A stretch of 64,000 nucleotides of DNA, from positions 62,001 to 126,000 of the forward strand of contig JADNRV010000087.1 of assembly GCA_015499995.1 (NCBI GenBank). The letters run 5' to 3'. Below, one piece after another: positions 31,812 through 43,679 of this stretch. The first letter of the stretch is position 1. Every line of letters starts with the position of its first letter. Source of the DNA: Flammula alnicola (Eukaryota; Basidiomycota; Agaricomycetes; Agaricales; Strophariaceae). The notes under the pieces are model-generated. The model was not told where the DNA came from. It did not search any database and saw only the letters and a list, made by a program, of their open reading frames with translations. A program made the position numbers and the translations under genes.

Positions 31812-32948
31812 TTGGTCACCCATAGGCCAGGCAAAGCCCCGCCCAAACCTTACCGCCCAGTCGCCCCGCGAAGAAGTTTACATCTGTATCCCAAAAACCT
31901 ACAAAGAGAACCGAGAATTATGATCAGTACAGGGGAGAATGGCGACCACCCACACTTGACACCACCCGCGAGGGCTTGGCTCAACATCGAACCGAATACA
32001 CACGGCATCGCCAGTACACCAAGACCTGGCGCCACCGTGGCCCTGGATATTCGTCCTCCCATTACCCGCGCCAGGCAAGTTGAAGAGGTGGCGTGTGCAT
32101 GATTCCCCGAGGCTAATTACATTCCTGCTACAGAGATGCACCGTCGTTTGTGGCGGCAACCTTGAACTTCATAGTATTGGGATTATGTTGGGCTTTCACG
32201 TTTGGTATCAATGGCCAACTCTACGCTCAGCATCGCTACAAGGAAAGAGAGCAGGTCCACGGCCAGGTCAATCTCACAGGAGACTTGGCGTTGTCTGGCT
32301 GGACGGCGACGATAAAATCTTTGATCGTGAAAAATAAATATAGGTTCTGGACATGCGGGGGAATAGCCGCGTAAGTCAACGAAGCTTTCGTTCGGAGATG
32401 AAAAAACTGACAGCAGCCTACCAGGGCATCGTGCGCTGCACTCAGCATCCCGGACCTTAACACTAACATCCCAGGACGCACATTTGCCATAGCGACTGGT
32501 ATTTGCTCGGCAGCAGGCTGTCTTCTCGGTTGGATGTATCTCTCTTCTAAGTCAGAATTAGAAGATCCCAGCATCCAAGAGATATGGAAAGAGGTACACG
32601 GCCTTCCTCACCATTTCAGTCTACAAGGCCAGCTGAGACTATCGCCATATGCAGGCATCAGACAACCTCAACGAGCCAGTGGCCCTCGAATTTTGGACCT
32701 GTTTGGCTGCTCCTCATGCTCTGCAACATTGGTAAGGCACTGACATCAGAACAATAGGAGATGCTCACCTGATTCAAAGGTCGATCCTATTCGCAGGCGT
32801 CACAATATCGGTATATATTTGGATTAAATCTGGAGGGGAGGCGCTAGCCAACCAAGGGTTGTACGTCGCTAGTGGGGCATTCCTTACCACCTTGCTTGCG
32901 GTGGCTGTGCTTGTCGTATGGCGAACGTACATCCTGATCTCCCTCTGA
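31812..32948 (+). CDS. Four-helix membrane protein, unknown family
   Basis: Exons 31812-32092, 32134-32370, 32425-32593, about 32620-32731 and 32797-32948. Four hydrophobic segments: FVAATLNFIVLGLCWAFTF, TFAIATGICSAAGCLLGWMY, VWLLLMLCNIGVTISVYIWI and TLLAVAVLVVWRTYILISL. An N-terminal basic/Pro-rich tail precedes them; translation could instead begin at an internal Met (31920, MISTGENG). Between exons 3 and 4 the frame changes over only 26 bases (GTACAC...TTTCAG), too short for a normal intron. This is either an unusual micro-intron or a frameshift. I do not recognise the family. Confidence 0.5.
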
Positions 32949-33701
32949 TTACATAGATATCCTAAAACCACAGCGTCAGATATCGTATCCATCAACGAAT
33001 CGACATAGATCATACCTTCCAATGGTCTACTTATTTTTGTATTGCTTTCCGCCTTGCTTTGATACTGATCTGTACGCGCGTCGCTCTGTTCATTTTCCGG
33101 GTTCTTTATAGTTCGCATAGCTTGTCATGGTCCATTAGCTACGAGTGGTCGGCACCCGTATATAAATTTACAAACCATGTATTGTTTCGAAACATCCTTG
33201 CGTCGTGCCGACGCTAATCGCAAGCCAAAGCGATGTTGGCAGCAGACGACTCAATCCCTTTTGGCGTCAATTACCTGGATTCCTGGGCCATACAATCTGG
33301 GGTTTCAATCTAAAAAGTTTACCTCATGAGAAACAGAAACAGGAAAGAGAGAAGATGAAAACCAACGCACGCGGAAATCTTCGTCGGTTCGCTGTGTCAT
33401 CAAGTGTTCTGAAGTCCGACAAGAAGTGGATACAGCCATGAACAGCGTCTGATTAATTTGTGTATCAAACGATGGGGAGGGGAAAAGAGGAGAACGATGT
33501 TCAAGGCTCAGGCAATGCCCCCCCGCCGGTGTCCTGTTTTGGTGATTTCTGAATGTTCGGACGGCGCGTCGGTGCCTAAGAATGTTCCCAGGGTTTTTGT
33601 AGAGTCGGTTCGCCTGGTTCGCCGCTGTCACGGTTGTTCCAGTTGGCTAGTTCTCAAATGGTGACTATGAACCAATTTACTACTGCGTCTCCTCTTTCCA
33701 A
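32949..33701. other. Intergenic
   Basis: No convincing gene. A TATATAAATTT element lies at about 33162, roughly 540 bases before the next start codon, so its role is unclear. The sequence around 33300-33560 is open on both strands by chance only. Confidence 0.4.
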
Positions 33702-36700
33702 ATGCCCGAAGTTTCTGCATTGAGAGTCGCCGAGGCAGCTGTGTACTATGGGAAAGGATCTGGCTTGTCGCGAAGAGAAGTAAAGAATTTGCAATGTAAG
33801 TCGATGCTCATATTACACCCTTTTGATTCAGTTGCAGCCTTGCAGGTTCTGACTTGCTCTCATAATCTAGTCTATTTTATCGCTATCCCTGCAACTCATG
33901 AGCCGAACCATAAAACGCTAACAGCTGACTCCACGGAATTCAATATCCCCACACACTATTCCAATGTTCACGAAGACCCACGGATAGAAGCACCGCAAAG
34001 CTCAGTGCAACACTCACCAGACGAGGACTGGCGTTACCTCACAGCAAGTTCTTCACCTGGGGCACTTACATGCGTCACCCGCGGGAACCTTATGGTCATG
34101 GCTGCTGGCCACCATGCTGTGGTCATGAATCTTGGCCTTGAAGGCAATGTTATTGGGATGCCGCATGAAATTTATCGGGAAATCATTGCGAACGACTACC
34201 CGGACCCTAATTCTGAATCTGGCGGGCGAACCTTCAAGATTCCTGACCGATTCATCGTCCAGCATTCATCGCCTATCCAACCGCGCACAATCAAGTTGTA
34301 TGCAGCTTTCGTCTCTGACCGTTGGGTTTGGGCGATAGCCGACCACTTGGAACTGCTTAAAATGCACGTGAAGAGTCGCGATACACCATGGTGTCGATCA
34401 GATTTTGAAGTTGGGAGCTCTGTATGTATCTTTTCCTTTCTCTTGACAGCTGTCGAGCTAATTATTCCATGTGGCTTGATAGACTTGGTACGAATTGTTC
34501 AATCATTTCCGAAAAGGAGGGCCAGACTGGGTCTTGGAACGACCTCTAGCGTCTGCCAAACTTGATGCCTGGAGGCATAACATCGTCCGGGAATATAATG
34601 AGTATCAAGTGAAAGTAACCGAAGCATTAAAACTCCAGCCTGAACCCGACCGCACTCAGTGAGTTTATTTTTACCCAGAAAGACCGAAGATCGAGAATGA
34701 GCGTTATTAATAGGAAAGAAATTGACGGAAAAGTAGTGCACGAGGGCCATGACAACACCTCGCTCTTCCTGCCGCTTGAACCACCAAACCGATATATCAT
34801 TCGAGAGATTTGTAACAATTATTCCGAAGCTTTCAGTGGGTTTGGCCGCCACACCGCTAACGACTTCCTCTACCACCTGGCTATATTTCCTGGTACTCCT
34901 GCATATGTCGTATGTACCGACGACGAATTATATGAGGAGTTCAAGGTATCGCTCTACTCATACCAGGCGAAATTCTCCGAACCCTATTATCTTCGTGTTG
35001 CCTCTCGACAAAGCACTGCCACTCCATTTGAATTCAACGAAAATATGAATATGGATTATATCTCACGTTGGGTGAACATCTTCCGACGAACGACAGTGTT
35101 AGTTCCCAAAGATCTCTATATGCGCTATATGTCGCAGGGTTTATTCGATCCGGAACATACTATCGGTGAGATACAACATGATTATGGTCTCTGTTTCAGG
35201 TGAATATACTGACCTTCCCTCTCTATAGGACATCCTTACGTTCCTAACAGGAATCAGGTAGTTCTGGATAAACTCGGCAACCGTATTCAAACGCAAGTGT
35301 TATTCTACCACAAACCACTCAAGGCCTACACCATCATTAAAGCGCGTCCACCGCAATCATGGGGTCTTGCTGATGTTGATGCAGTGAGTGAGAAAGTGAT
35401 TGTTTCTTATAATACAGTTACTCTAACCCATCAATCTATATGCAGTCACATGTCAAGAAAGATATCAAAGGTTTCGAGTATGTATCAACAATCGGGATGA
35501 CTCAGTCTTATGCACATCTCTTGAATCGAGTCCGTTACCGAGACGTAGAGGTAGCCACCGGACGACCGTCAACGGTAGGAAGATCTGACTGAAAGCTGAG
35601 ATGCTCGTTCTAATGTCGTGCTTAAACGTCATTCTAGGAGAAAGGTAGACCAGGTCGCCCGCGAAAAACCCTCACGAAGAAGAGCTTAAAGAGATTAAGA
35701 AGCGCTCAAACCGACCGAAAATCACATGCGGGAAATGCCAACGAGGACGGACATGTATCTCTCGACGACCACGAAGACGAGGATTTTGACGATAACCCGG
35801 GAAGTGACTATGAAGGCAATGTGGAGGCGGAAGTACAGGCCGAACACCCGGAGGCGACACGCAAAGATTCGGCTGGGCATGCTGGGCAGAGTGGGTTGAT
35901 GGACGGGGGCGAGGCGCAGGAGCAGCAAGAGCGAATGCTTACAAACATGGAGGGTACTTATATGGCAGCAAGCGACGGTAAGGATTGCACTGTCTCATAT
36001 AATTTGGTAGACTGCTGAATTATTCGATCTACTGTTATAGCCACGACGCGTGAAATATCTTTCAAGCGAAAGCGAGCCTTTGATGAATCAATCCACGGCA
36101 GCTCTGGAGAAGGCTCAAGGCAACAGCCACAGTCTAGATCCAAACGAGCGAAGGTTTCTGGTCCTTCAGTGGAATCTGCAGATGTGGCAAGGATTCGTTC
36201 GCCAAGTTCACAAGAGTCTGCATCCCCAATGGACCTCCAAGCAGCCTCACCGATGGAGACAATGGAAGAGGGTGCACTTCACACATTGCCCGCAGATGAA
36301 AATAAATCACCAAGATTATCCTTGGGTACAGACCCTCCGCTATCGCGACATTCCAACGAACCTGAAGCATTAGCCCAAATGAATTCAAAATCGAAAGAGA
36401 AGAGCGATGAGTTGCCCGTCGCCATCGAGTGTACGCCAGTCTCACTGATTTATGATACATTTTTGTGAATGATGACGGTTATGCATATGCGTTCCAGCAA
36501 TATCTCCAGCGCCTCCTCGAGGTTGGTTAAAAGAAGCCCACATGTCTATTTCATTCGTGGAAGTGTCCGGTTTCATGCTTTGTCGACTCTGTGTGTCAGT
36601 ATTTCTCGACCTTCTTGCCATGCTTGTGTTGCGTGACTGAAACCTTTCTCTAGGACGAGTAAGACCCATGTTTTCCGTGTCAAACCAGGTCTTCCACATA

Positions 36701-36834
36701 CGCCTCTCGCTATGCAAGGTCATTATGAGAAAGAACATCCCGATGAGTGCGCTGCCCTGATGGATATGTCCGACGATGATCTCCGCGAGCTGCAAATCCG
36801 GTTAAATGTATGTACGACCGCGAGTCCCAGGTAG
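33702..36834 (+). CDS. AT-hook and CX2C...HX4H finger protein, family copy 3, 828 residues, 10 exons
   Basis: Exons 33702-33795, 33925-34421, 34483-34658, 34714-35165, 35229-35383, 35446-35574, 35638-35977, 36041-36430, 36522-36594 and 36654-36834 keep phase throughout. The first 500 residues look globular (AIADHLELLKMHVKSRDTPW, WYELFNHFRKGGPDWVLERP, YHLAIFPGTPAYVVCTDDEL, YVPNRNQVVLDKLGNRIQTQ). GRPGRPRKTLTKKS at about residue 504 is a canonical AT-hook, which binds the minor groove of AT-rich DNA. An acidic, disordered stretch follows. The C-terminus has FMLCRLC, then KTHVFRVKPGLPHTPLAMQG and HYEKEHPDECAALMDMSDDD, matching the last 60 residues of the 17.3 kb gene, with the intron between CX2C and HX4H at the same phase. 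Likely nuclear; function unknown. Intron 1 is in frame and stop-free, so its removal is probable, not proven. Confidence 0.75.
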
Positions 36835-36914
36835 AAAAACGAGCTTTTCTTGAATCTCTTTGGAGTAAGTCGTTTTATCACGTCTGGAAAGAAGTCCTTC
36901 GACAGAGCTCCTTC

Positions 36915-37177
36915 ATTTGAAGTAAAGCTTGAAACTTCGAGTGATGATAATCGATTTGATGGGTGCTCTGTGTGTGTGATTGAAGCCCATGGCAACACCA
37001 GATACGGCATTGTCGGTTGATAACAACTGGGCGCGTGTGCTGATAGAACGTAGCACTGACATAGCCCTCACGTCGCGTATCTTGGCTGGAGCCACCCGCA
37101 TATACAGTCATTCAAGCGGCATCCATTGACAACACTTTTCATCTAAATACTTGCTAGATGTCTTTCTCTTCGCGATC
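36915..37177 (+). repeat. Duplicated 5' flank of F-box copy A
   Basis: Contains AATCGATTTGATGGG and the CGTGAGGGCTATGTCA-type words that also flank, in reverse orientation, the F-box copies at 52.9-53.1 kb and 59.2-59.4 kb. It shows that the duplication unit includes promoter sequence. Confidence 0.6.
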
Positions 37178-38547
37178 ATGTTGAATCCACCACTTTCTCT
37201 CCTCTCAGACGATCTGATTGCTTACATCGTCGAACACGTTGCAGAACTCGCATTTCGTGACAAAAACCTCTGTAATCTATCCCTTGCTGATCGGGCATTC
37301 ACGCAGTTCTGTCAAACGCACATCTTCCGGACCCTCGCATTGAACAGGAGCTCGGGAACCAAGAACGGGATATCCAAGGAGCTAGAAAAGACGAGAAAGA
37401 TCTTGAACGACAAGCCGTCATTCGCCAACCGAGTCCGCGTATTTAAGCTTGCCATCTCACACAACCGGAATGCATGGCTTTTCAACGATCCTACCCTCAT
37501 CAGCATCCTCCAACTGTTGGCCAAGTCGCCGATCCCACCACATAAACTTCACTTTGGTGGACACTCATTCAGTCCTTTCACACTCGAGGCCCCCATACTC
37601 GTCGTGGGACGGCTCATGCAATCATTCTTTTCACAAACCTTGACTATCCTCCACCTCACCCAATGCCAGAACGTTCCATTACCTCTTTTCCTCATCTGTC
37701 CCAGGTTGAGAGAAATGCTCCTTGACCACGTGGGAGTTACTGAGGAGAGCTACGATAACTACCCAGACGAACAGTGTTCTGGCCGAGAGTCGCCAGCACT
37801 GGAACTTTTCGACTGTCGCGACTCGCAGAGCCTTGTCAAACAGATGATCACCCCACCGCCTAGGTTTCATACACCTGTGGTCCTTTGGTCGAAGTTGCGC
37901 TTTCTGACGCTATCTCCGCACGAGAAGGAAGAAATGACCTGCTTGCAACCTATCCTCGATATGGCTTGCAGCACACTGGAGGAATTATATCTCACTAATC
38001 TTCGAGTGGACGACGGTAGGTGGAGTGCTTTTTATAAAATGAAGCAAATTTGACAGGTTTCTTAACAAGATGAACAACTCTCACTTGCTAGACTCGTGAA
38101 CCTCAGCGGTCTTTCACACCTGCACGTATTTGCGCTCAACGCCACTATCAAATGTGACGTACCAGGATCCGGTCCTCCGCGATATCAACACCGTCCTCGG
38201 TACGATACCTGCATCCAATAAAGTCACGCACCTCTCATTCGACTTTATAATAATCTTCGGTGGCACTTTTGGTGGATGTCTTGATGAAGATTGGGTTGGA
38301 ATATGCGACGAAGTCATACGCATTTCTGCTGGGAAAGCCTCTCGAGTTGGATTTACAGACGTCAGTGTCTACAGAAATATTACAAGTGGAACACCCAGGA
38401 GAAGAAGAACTTTACATGCACATTATGGAGAAGACAGCGTCGCTTTCAGATTATCCAAAAATTTGTAGCCACTTTTGGAACCCCACTTGTTGGAATCAAG
38501 GCCTTCCTCCGTTCCCCGGAGGCCAAGTCCGCAGTAGATGTAGATAA
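37178..38547 (+). pseudogene. F-box-like / LRR-like protein, copy A, frameshifted 3' half
   Basis: The first exon (37178-38015) is open from MLNPPLSLLSDDLIAYIVEH, an F-box-like start with the LSLADRAFTQFCQTHIFR signature of basidiomycete F-box proteins, followed by leucine-rich strands (TLTILHLTQCQNVPLPLFLI). F-box proteins recruit substrates to SCF ubiquitin ligases. The second part (38092-38547) has, compared with the other two copies, a 2-base loss near 38170 (GGATCCGGTCC versus GGATCCGCGGTCC) and a 1-base gain near 38333 (GGGAAAGCC versus GGGAAGCC), so the reading frame is broken. This copy is probably dead or truncated. Confidence 0.7.
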
Positions 38548-38927
38548 ATAGCATGCTCTGTATCGTTCCTTTGATCCTTAGGCCTATCTACTATGTCCGC
38601 GGCGGCATAGCTTGAGACAAAGCATGAACAAGCAATCGATGATTGCGAAAGAGCTTTCAGCTTGCTTCTCGACGGACAGGGCGGTACCAGACCTGGTAAT
38701 TCGAACTGGGTTGCGCTGCTTTGTGGGGTAGTAACGAAGGCTGATATTTTTTCTTCTCAAGATTGGAAACAGATTATGTATATACTATTCGTTGCATCGT
38801 GTTAGTGAGTATATAGCCTTCAAGAAAGCTTGAAAGTCACCAAATACAAAAGGCGACAATAGTGAAGTAATTCACATCGTTGCTTCGACTTTTTGGTATT
38901 GTTCTTGAAAAATGGCTTAACAGGAGA
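38548..38927. other. Intergenic
   Basis: Nothing recognisable. Short match to the 3' flank of the other F-box copies (AGCATGCTCTGTAT) at its start. Confidence 0.4.
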
Positions 38928-41255
38928 TCACGTTCCAGCCTGGTTGCAGCTGGATTCCTTGTCTTCCTCTTCGTCGTGTTCCACATCTTCTTCGTCTTCG
39001 TCCTCCTCCTCATCGCTTTCATCCTCTTCGGCATGATTCAAAATTTCTTTCAAATCGTATACTTCCATTGCATGCGCATGCGGGTTCCGCATAATGTGGC
39101 ACGATCAAAATCAATGATAGAGACTTCATTGTCTTCACTGATTAACAGATTATCCGACCTGATGTCGCGGTGAAGAACACCTGCTCGATGGATCCCGGCG
39201 AGGGCACGTTGAAATGCATCGCTAGAAGTAGAAAAACATCAGATATCAAAGCAGAGCTAGTCGATGGTTAACTCACGACTCCTGTTCTGAGATATCGAGT
39301 TCATCGTCCGCGACCGTTTTGTTCTTCTCAGACTCTCGAACCGCGAGACTCTTTCCGCCGTAATTCATCACCATGGCCATGGTTCCAGTTTCTATATCTT
39401 GGAAAAGCCCGTGAACCGAAACAACACCCTCAACGGCCTTAACCGCCGCGAGATGCAGGTACACGTCGTATTCGTGTTGCATTTTTCTTTGTTGGTCCTC
39501 TGAGAAACCTAATTTTATCAAGCATCTGTGTTGGAGCTTGTTACCTGCTTCCGTCTCGATCTCGATCATTGCTTTATGGACGACACCTATGGCTCCAGAT
39601 CCTATAGGCGCCTCCAGAGTGGCCGTCATAAAGTGCTTCGAAGTATACACAGCTCTCCTGTCCGGTTCTTTGAAAGCATCGTCAAATAAGCCTGGAACAC
39701 AGCTTGGTCCCAGACGAATAAAAGATGATGGAGCCGAGGAGCAGAAGATCCCGTAATTGAGCTTGATGAGTGCTAACTCCCGAGTACTGAGCTCTTTGTC
39801 GATCTACAGAATCGGACTGAGCTTATATAACATAAGATCGCTGACAGGCTTACTTTGCTCGCTCTGTAACGCCCGCCCTGATTATACACCCTTGGTAAAG
39901 GATTTGGTTTTCGGCGTTTGCTTGGACTCGATGTCGCGCTTTCTAAATGTTCTGCGGATCGTTTTCGCCGAGGGGGTTCCGACATTGCAGCCTGTGACGC
40001 GGAGGCATTCTTTTTGGCGTTGTATCTCTCCAGAACATCCGTTACGATGGCTACGTATAATCCCATATGGAGCTTTCTGTATTTCGGGTTGTTGCAATGA
40101 ACAGTGTCGATTAGATCAGACAAATAGAGTGTTTGAGATGCCCGATGTCGTACGCCAATGCGTTCGTAGGTCCCACAGTTGAAGATAATGAACGTAGCAT
40201 CATATTCAACAGCTGATGCCCATGCCTATGAAGAATCAATCATTCAGAAAGTTTGAAGAATTCTAGTTGATAACTTACGCGCTGGATAAAATCATTCGCA
40301 TTGGGACGATAGTCACGATGAATCTCCCTTCGTCGACCGGGTACTTTGACTTGAACGGCTCTAGGCTTCGATTGCCCGCGTGTATTACGGGTATTTCGTG
40401 TAGCGACAGCTGGGGTAGTCGAAGAAGCCGAGTGGTGGAGTTGGGAGGTGGAGGCTTTTGTGGAGACGCGCTGTGAGCGTTGGAATTTTGGTATCATCTC
40501 GCGGACAAAGAGTCCCTTTGGTGCATCCAAAGGAGGCGACAATGGAGACACGTCTGGATAACCCAATGTGTGCACTCCTTCCCATTTAAATCGAGACACG
40601 GCCTTCATCCGAGTTAAAATGGACTCTGCCGACTTTGTAAGAGCTAGAAAGGACCAGACCGCTAGGCAAGGAAATATTCGGGGTAATTCTTCCATCACGT
40701 CGAATGTCGGTTTGTCGAGGGCATCCAGCAGAGATACTGGTATATAAGGTCAGAGGCCAAGACTTTATAGTCCGGGTACATCCTGCCTTCTCTCAAAAAC
40801 AAATTGCTCTCTTCGTATCCGACATGGAATGTCGAGAACCCGAAGAAGGTGGACCAAGTCGTATCCCGCGGGTGAATACAGAGTTTAGACGCGTATCTGA
40901 GGCATGGAAGCGCTATGCAGTTGAAGTACTGTTCCCCAACCGATGTAGAATAATGCGGGGTGGCCGGTATGTCTCGGGGGACCGAATAATGGGTACGGTC
41001 AAAGTGGTGACCATCCTCGGTAAACGCCTCCAGCATCTCATCCCATATAGCTGAAAGATCTTGAGGAATAGATGGAGCGTTCTTAAAACATTTGAGGACT
41101 AGATTGGAGGCAATGTGTCTGTCATAGAAGGTTACGGGGTTGTGGACCTTTGCTTGAGGGACATCCGGCTCGGTTTTCAATGGCGGATAGTTGTAATCCA
41201 ATGCGCCCTCGAGGATCGGTGCAAAAGGATCATCTAGGGAGAGCATAGCAGACAA
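38928..41255 (-). pseudogene. Basidiomycete protein-kinase-like gene with two frameshifts
   Basis: The N-terminal segment starts MSAMLSLDDPFAPILEGALD (41255). Later exons give NDFIQR-AWASAVEYDATFII (across an intron at about 40280-40228), an Arg/Lys-rich linker (EPPRRKRSAEHLESATSSPS), then a kinase-like domain: APIGSGAIGVVHKA (glycine loop), a possible lysine in HRCLIKLGF, VLHRDIRSDNLLI (HRD loop) and IIDFDRA in place of DFG. The acidic C-terminus is DLKEILNHAEEDESDEEED. The frame is lost near 40745, where LASDL must jump by one base to reach SLLDALDKPTFDVMEELP. It is lost again near 39100, where DFDRA must jump to reach NPHAHAMEVYDLKEI. Family membership is judged by pattern. Two independent shifts suggest a pseudogene, or assembly indels. 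Confidence 0.6.
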
Positions 41256-41440
41256 GTCAATGGGAATCTGGTGGCAGATTTATATGAACCAACAATCTCC
41301 TGAAACGAACCAATATTCTAACGCACCAGTTTTGCACTCTTATGCTCTTGCTTCAACCCCGAAACACTTCGTTATAACCCAGAGCCAGAGGGATAAAGTT
41401 CACTCTCTAAGTTACAGTTGACAAGGTGGATGAAAGGGGG

Positions 41441-43679
41441 ACAAGCGAACATGAAGGTTTGCCAGGTCAAGGAAAAGCCCATTGTCAAACAATTGCGAGG
41501 AACGTTCAATAATGACAATTGAATATTGGAAAGTGTTGAATCCGGTAATTTCTACGCGACACGTGATCTCGGATGTATGTATCGCGGTCAAGAGTCCTTT
41601 TTTAGTTCTTGCAAGGCGCTCACAAGGATATAAAGGCGTTCGAGTCTTAGCTACGGCATCGGACCACCAGGCAGGTGTTAGAGGGTTTGGATACGTCTTA
41701 ATGGCCTCCGTCACCCAAAGTACCCCGATTTCCGGCTTGGTTGCCAGTACAGAGGGAAGAGCGGGAAAGTTGGCTGGCTCCAGAGCATGTTATTGCCTTC
41801 TAATGGTAAGCGTAGAATCCATCGTTTTTTCTTTATGCCAACTTCGCTGAGCTTATTGGTCCTCGAGGCAATTATTCAGCATACGACACGATAACCGCCA
41901 CTCTTGAAATTCGCGTAGCCAAGGATGCAGCCACGATTGCCAAACGTGCCACGAAATGTAAAGGAAATCAACAACCTGATATTAGTCAAGGACCTCCACC
42001 GAAAAGAGCTAAAATAATGACGGAGCCCATGCCTCCTCCCCATGCGCCATATCTCGCCGCGACCGTAAATTCATGCCTCGTAACTACTGCACATGAGGAG
42101 ATAGTTCAGGACCCGGTGATTCTCCGGAATTCAATAACCTTAACCCAGTTCGCGCTGCGTGCGCGGTTTCTGGGCAAAGTGATCTGCCAACCTTGGAGAC
42201 GGTAGCAGAACAAATGTTCGGTTCGGTATGTTTATGCGCATTTTTCTTCTGACATTGCTGAACTTTTAGCACAGGAACTACTCCTTGACCCGCATGTGCC
42301 AGACCATGCACACACCCCAACAATTTTTCACGTCATACGCAGGAGACAACTAAAACAAGCCTCGAAACCTCTTTGGAAACTTTACACGCGCCGCAAACGG
42401 ATCTGGGCTATCCTTCCACCTCGTTAGCAAACGCCAAGTTGTATGAACCATCAAACACATTCGTTCGAAAGGTCCGTGGAGTCCACACCACCCATGGATA
42501 TTACACTATCGCAAGCTTGCTCTGCGAACGAGGTAGTCGAAGACCTCGCCTCGGGGCTGGACCTCGAACCCGTATCACCCGTAACTACACCTCAAATATG
42601 CGAAGAAGCCCCGACTTTTGTTCCAGACGCCGTACCCTGAGATATCCTACCTGCCGTCTCGCCAACGAGTGATGGTAACCTTCTGGAAGGAGACCACGAC
42701 GACAAGATGACCTTGATCCTTGCTTCTCCTCAGTCGCATTCCCTCGAACATGTTAGCGATTCAGAGCGAAGGTTGGAAGTCGAACCCTTGAGAAGCGACT
42801 CCGCTGTTGATTGCGATCACATTTCAGCCTTGTATTTTTGCCAGACACGCCTAGAAGCACCAGATCTTGTGACAAAGGACTTCAATATCGATGTAACGAT
42901 GCCTGAAGACAATTCACCGCGGCAGCAGACCCGGCCGAAAATAAAGAATCTTCATCTCTTGTACAGAATATCCAATCCATACCCAGAAGGGAATCCGCGG
43001 TCCCGGAACTTCTAGATGATCAGAACACTCAAATCGATGACGATTCGATTTTTGTAGATTCTTACAACGCTCTTTAGGCCGAGCGAGTATTCGCTATCGC
43101 GATCTCCATCTCCGGTGGATCTCGCAGAAACGTCGTTCGTGGAGGACGCTCTTCCCTCACCCAAAAGCGGCGAAACGTCACCAAACGACTGGCTCGATTC
43201 CGGCTCGAGATTATGTTGCGACGGACCTGTAACCCCAGGTCAATCACCTTTAGAGCTCCGCGGAAAAATTGACGATATGACTATTCTCGCTGACTGTAAG
43301 TCGTTCTCGGTTCTGAAAAGAACATGTTCAATAAATGCTGATATTAATGTCCTTCAGCAAGGTTGAAAGTGGTCCATATGTCTATTTTATTCGCGGAAGC
43401 TCAGCTGTCATGCTTTGCAGAATTTGTTTGTATGTGCTTCTTGACCTTGCCCGCGTACCCCGTATTACAGTCCACTGAATCCATTATATCTGTAGGGCAA
43501 GTAAAACGCACGTTTTCGGCGTCAAAGGAGACTTGCCGTATACTCCTCTCGCCATGCAACGCCATTACCATAAAGAGCACCCCGTTGAACGTACAGCCCT
43601 CATGGACATGTTTGACGAGGATCTCCGTGGCCTCCACGAAAGTTTACGAGCCTCGGGTAGATGGGTAAGTGCCCTTTGA
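41441..43679 (+). pseudogene. Relic of the CX2C...HX4H finger family, copy 2
   Basis: Near 41680-41760 a broken frame reads LRHPKYPDFRLGC, matching LLHPEYPNRRLWC in the N-terminal domain of the 17.3 kb gene, with stops just upstream. The middle (42.0-43.1 kb) has Pro/Ser-rich open pieces like the disordered part of copy 1, again with stops between them. At 43360-43679 the C-terminal module is clear: VHMSILFAEA, then, after a 1-base loss, VMLCRICL, an intron, and KTHVFGVKGDLPYTPLAMQ with HYHKEHPVERTALMDMFDED. Copies 1 and 3 read through the same point without a shift. I therefore call this a decayed paralogue. The 5' limit is uncertain. Confidence 0.65.
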
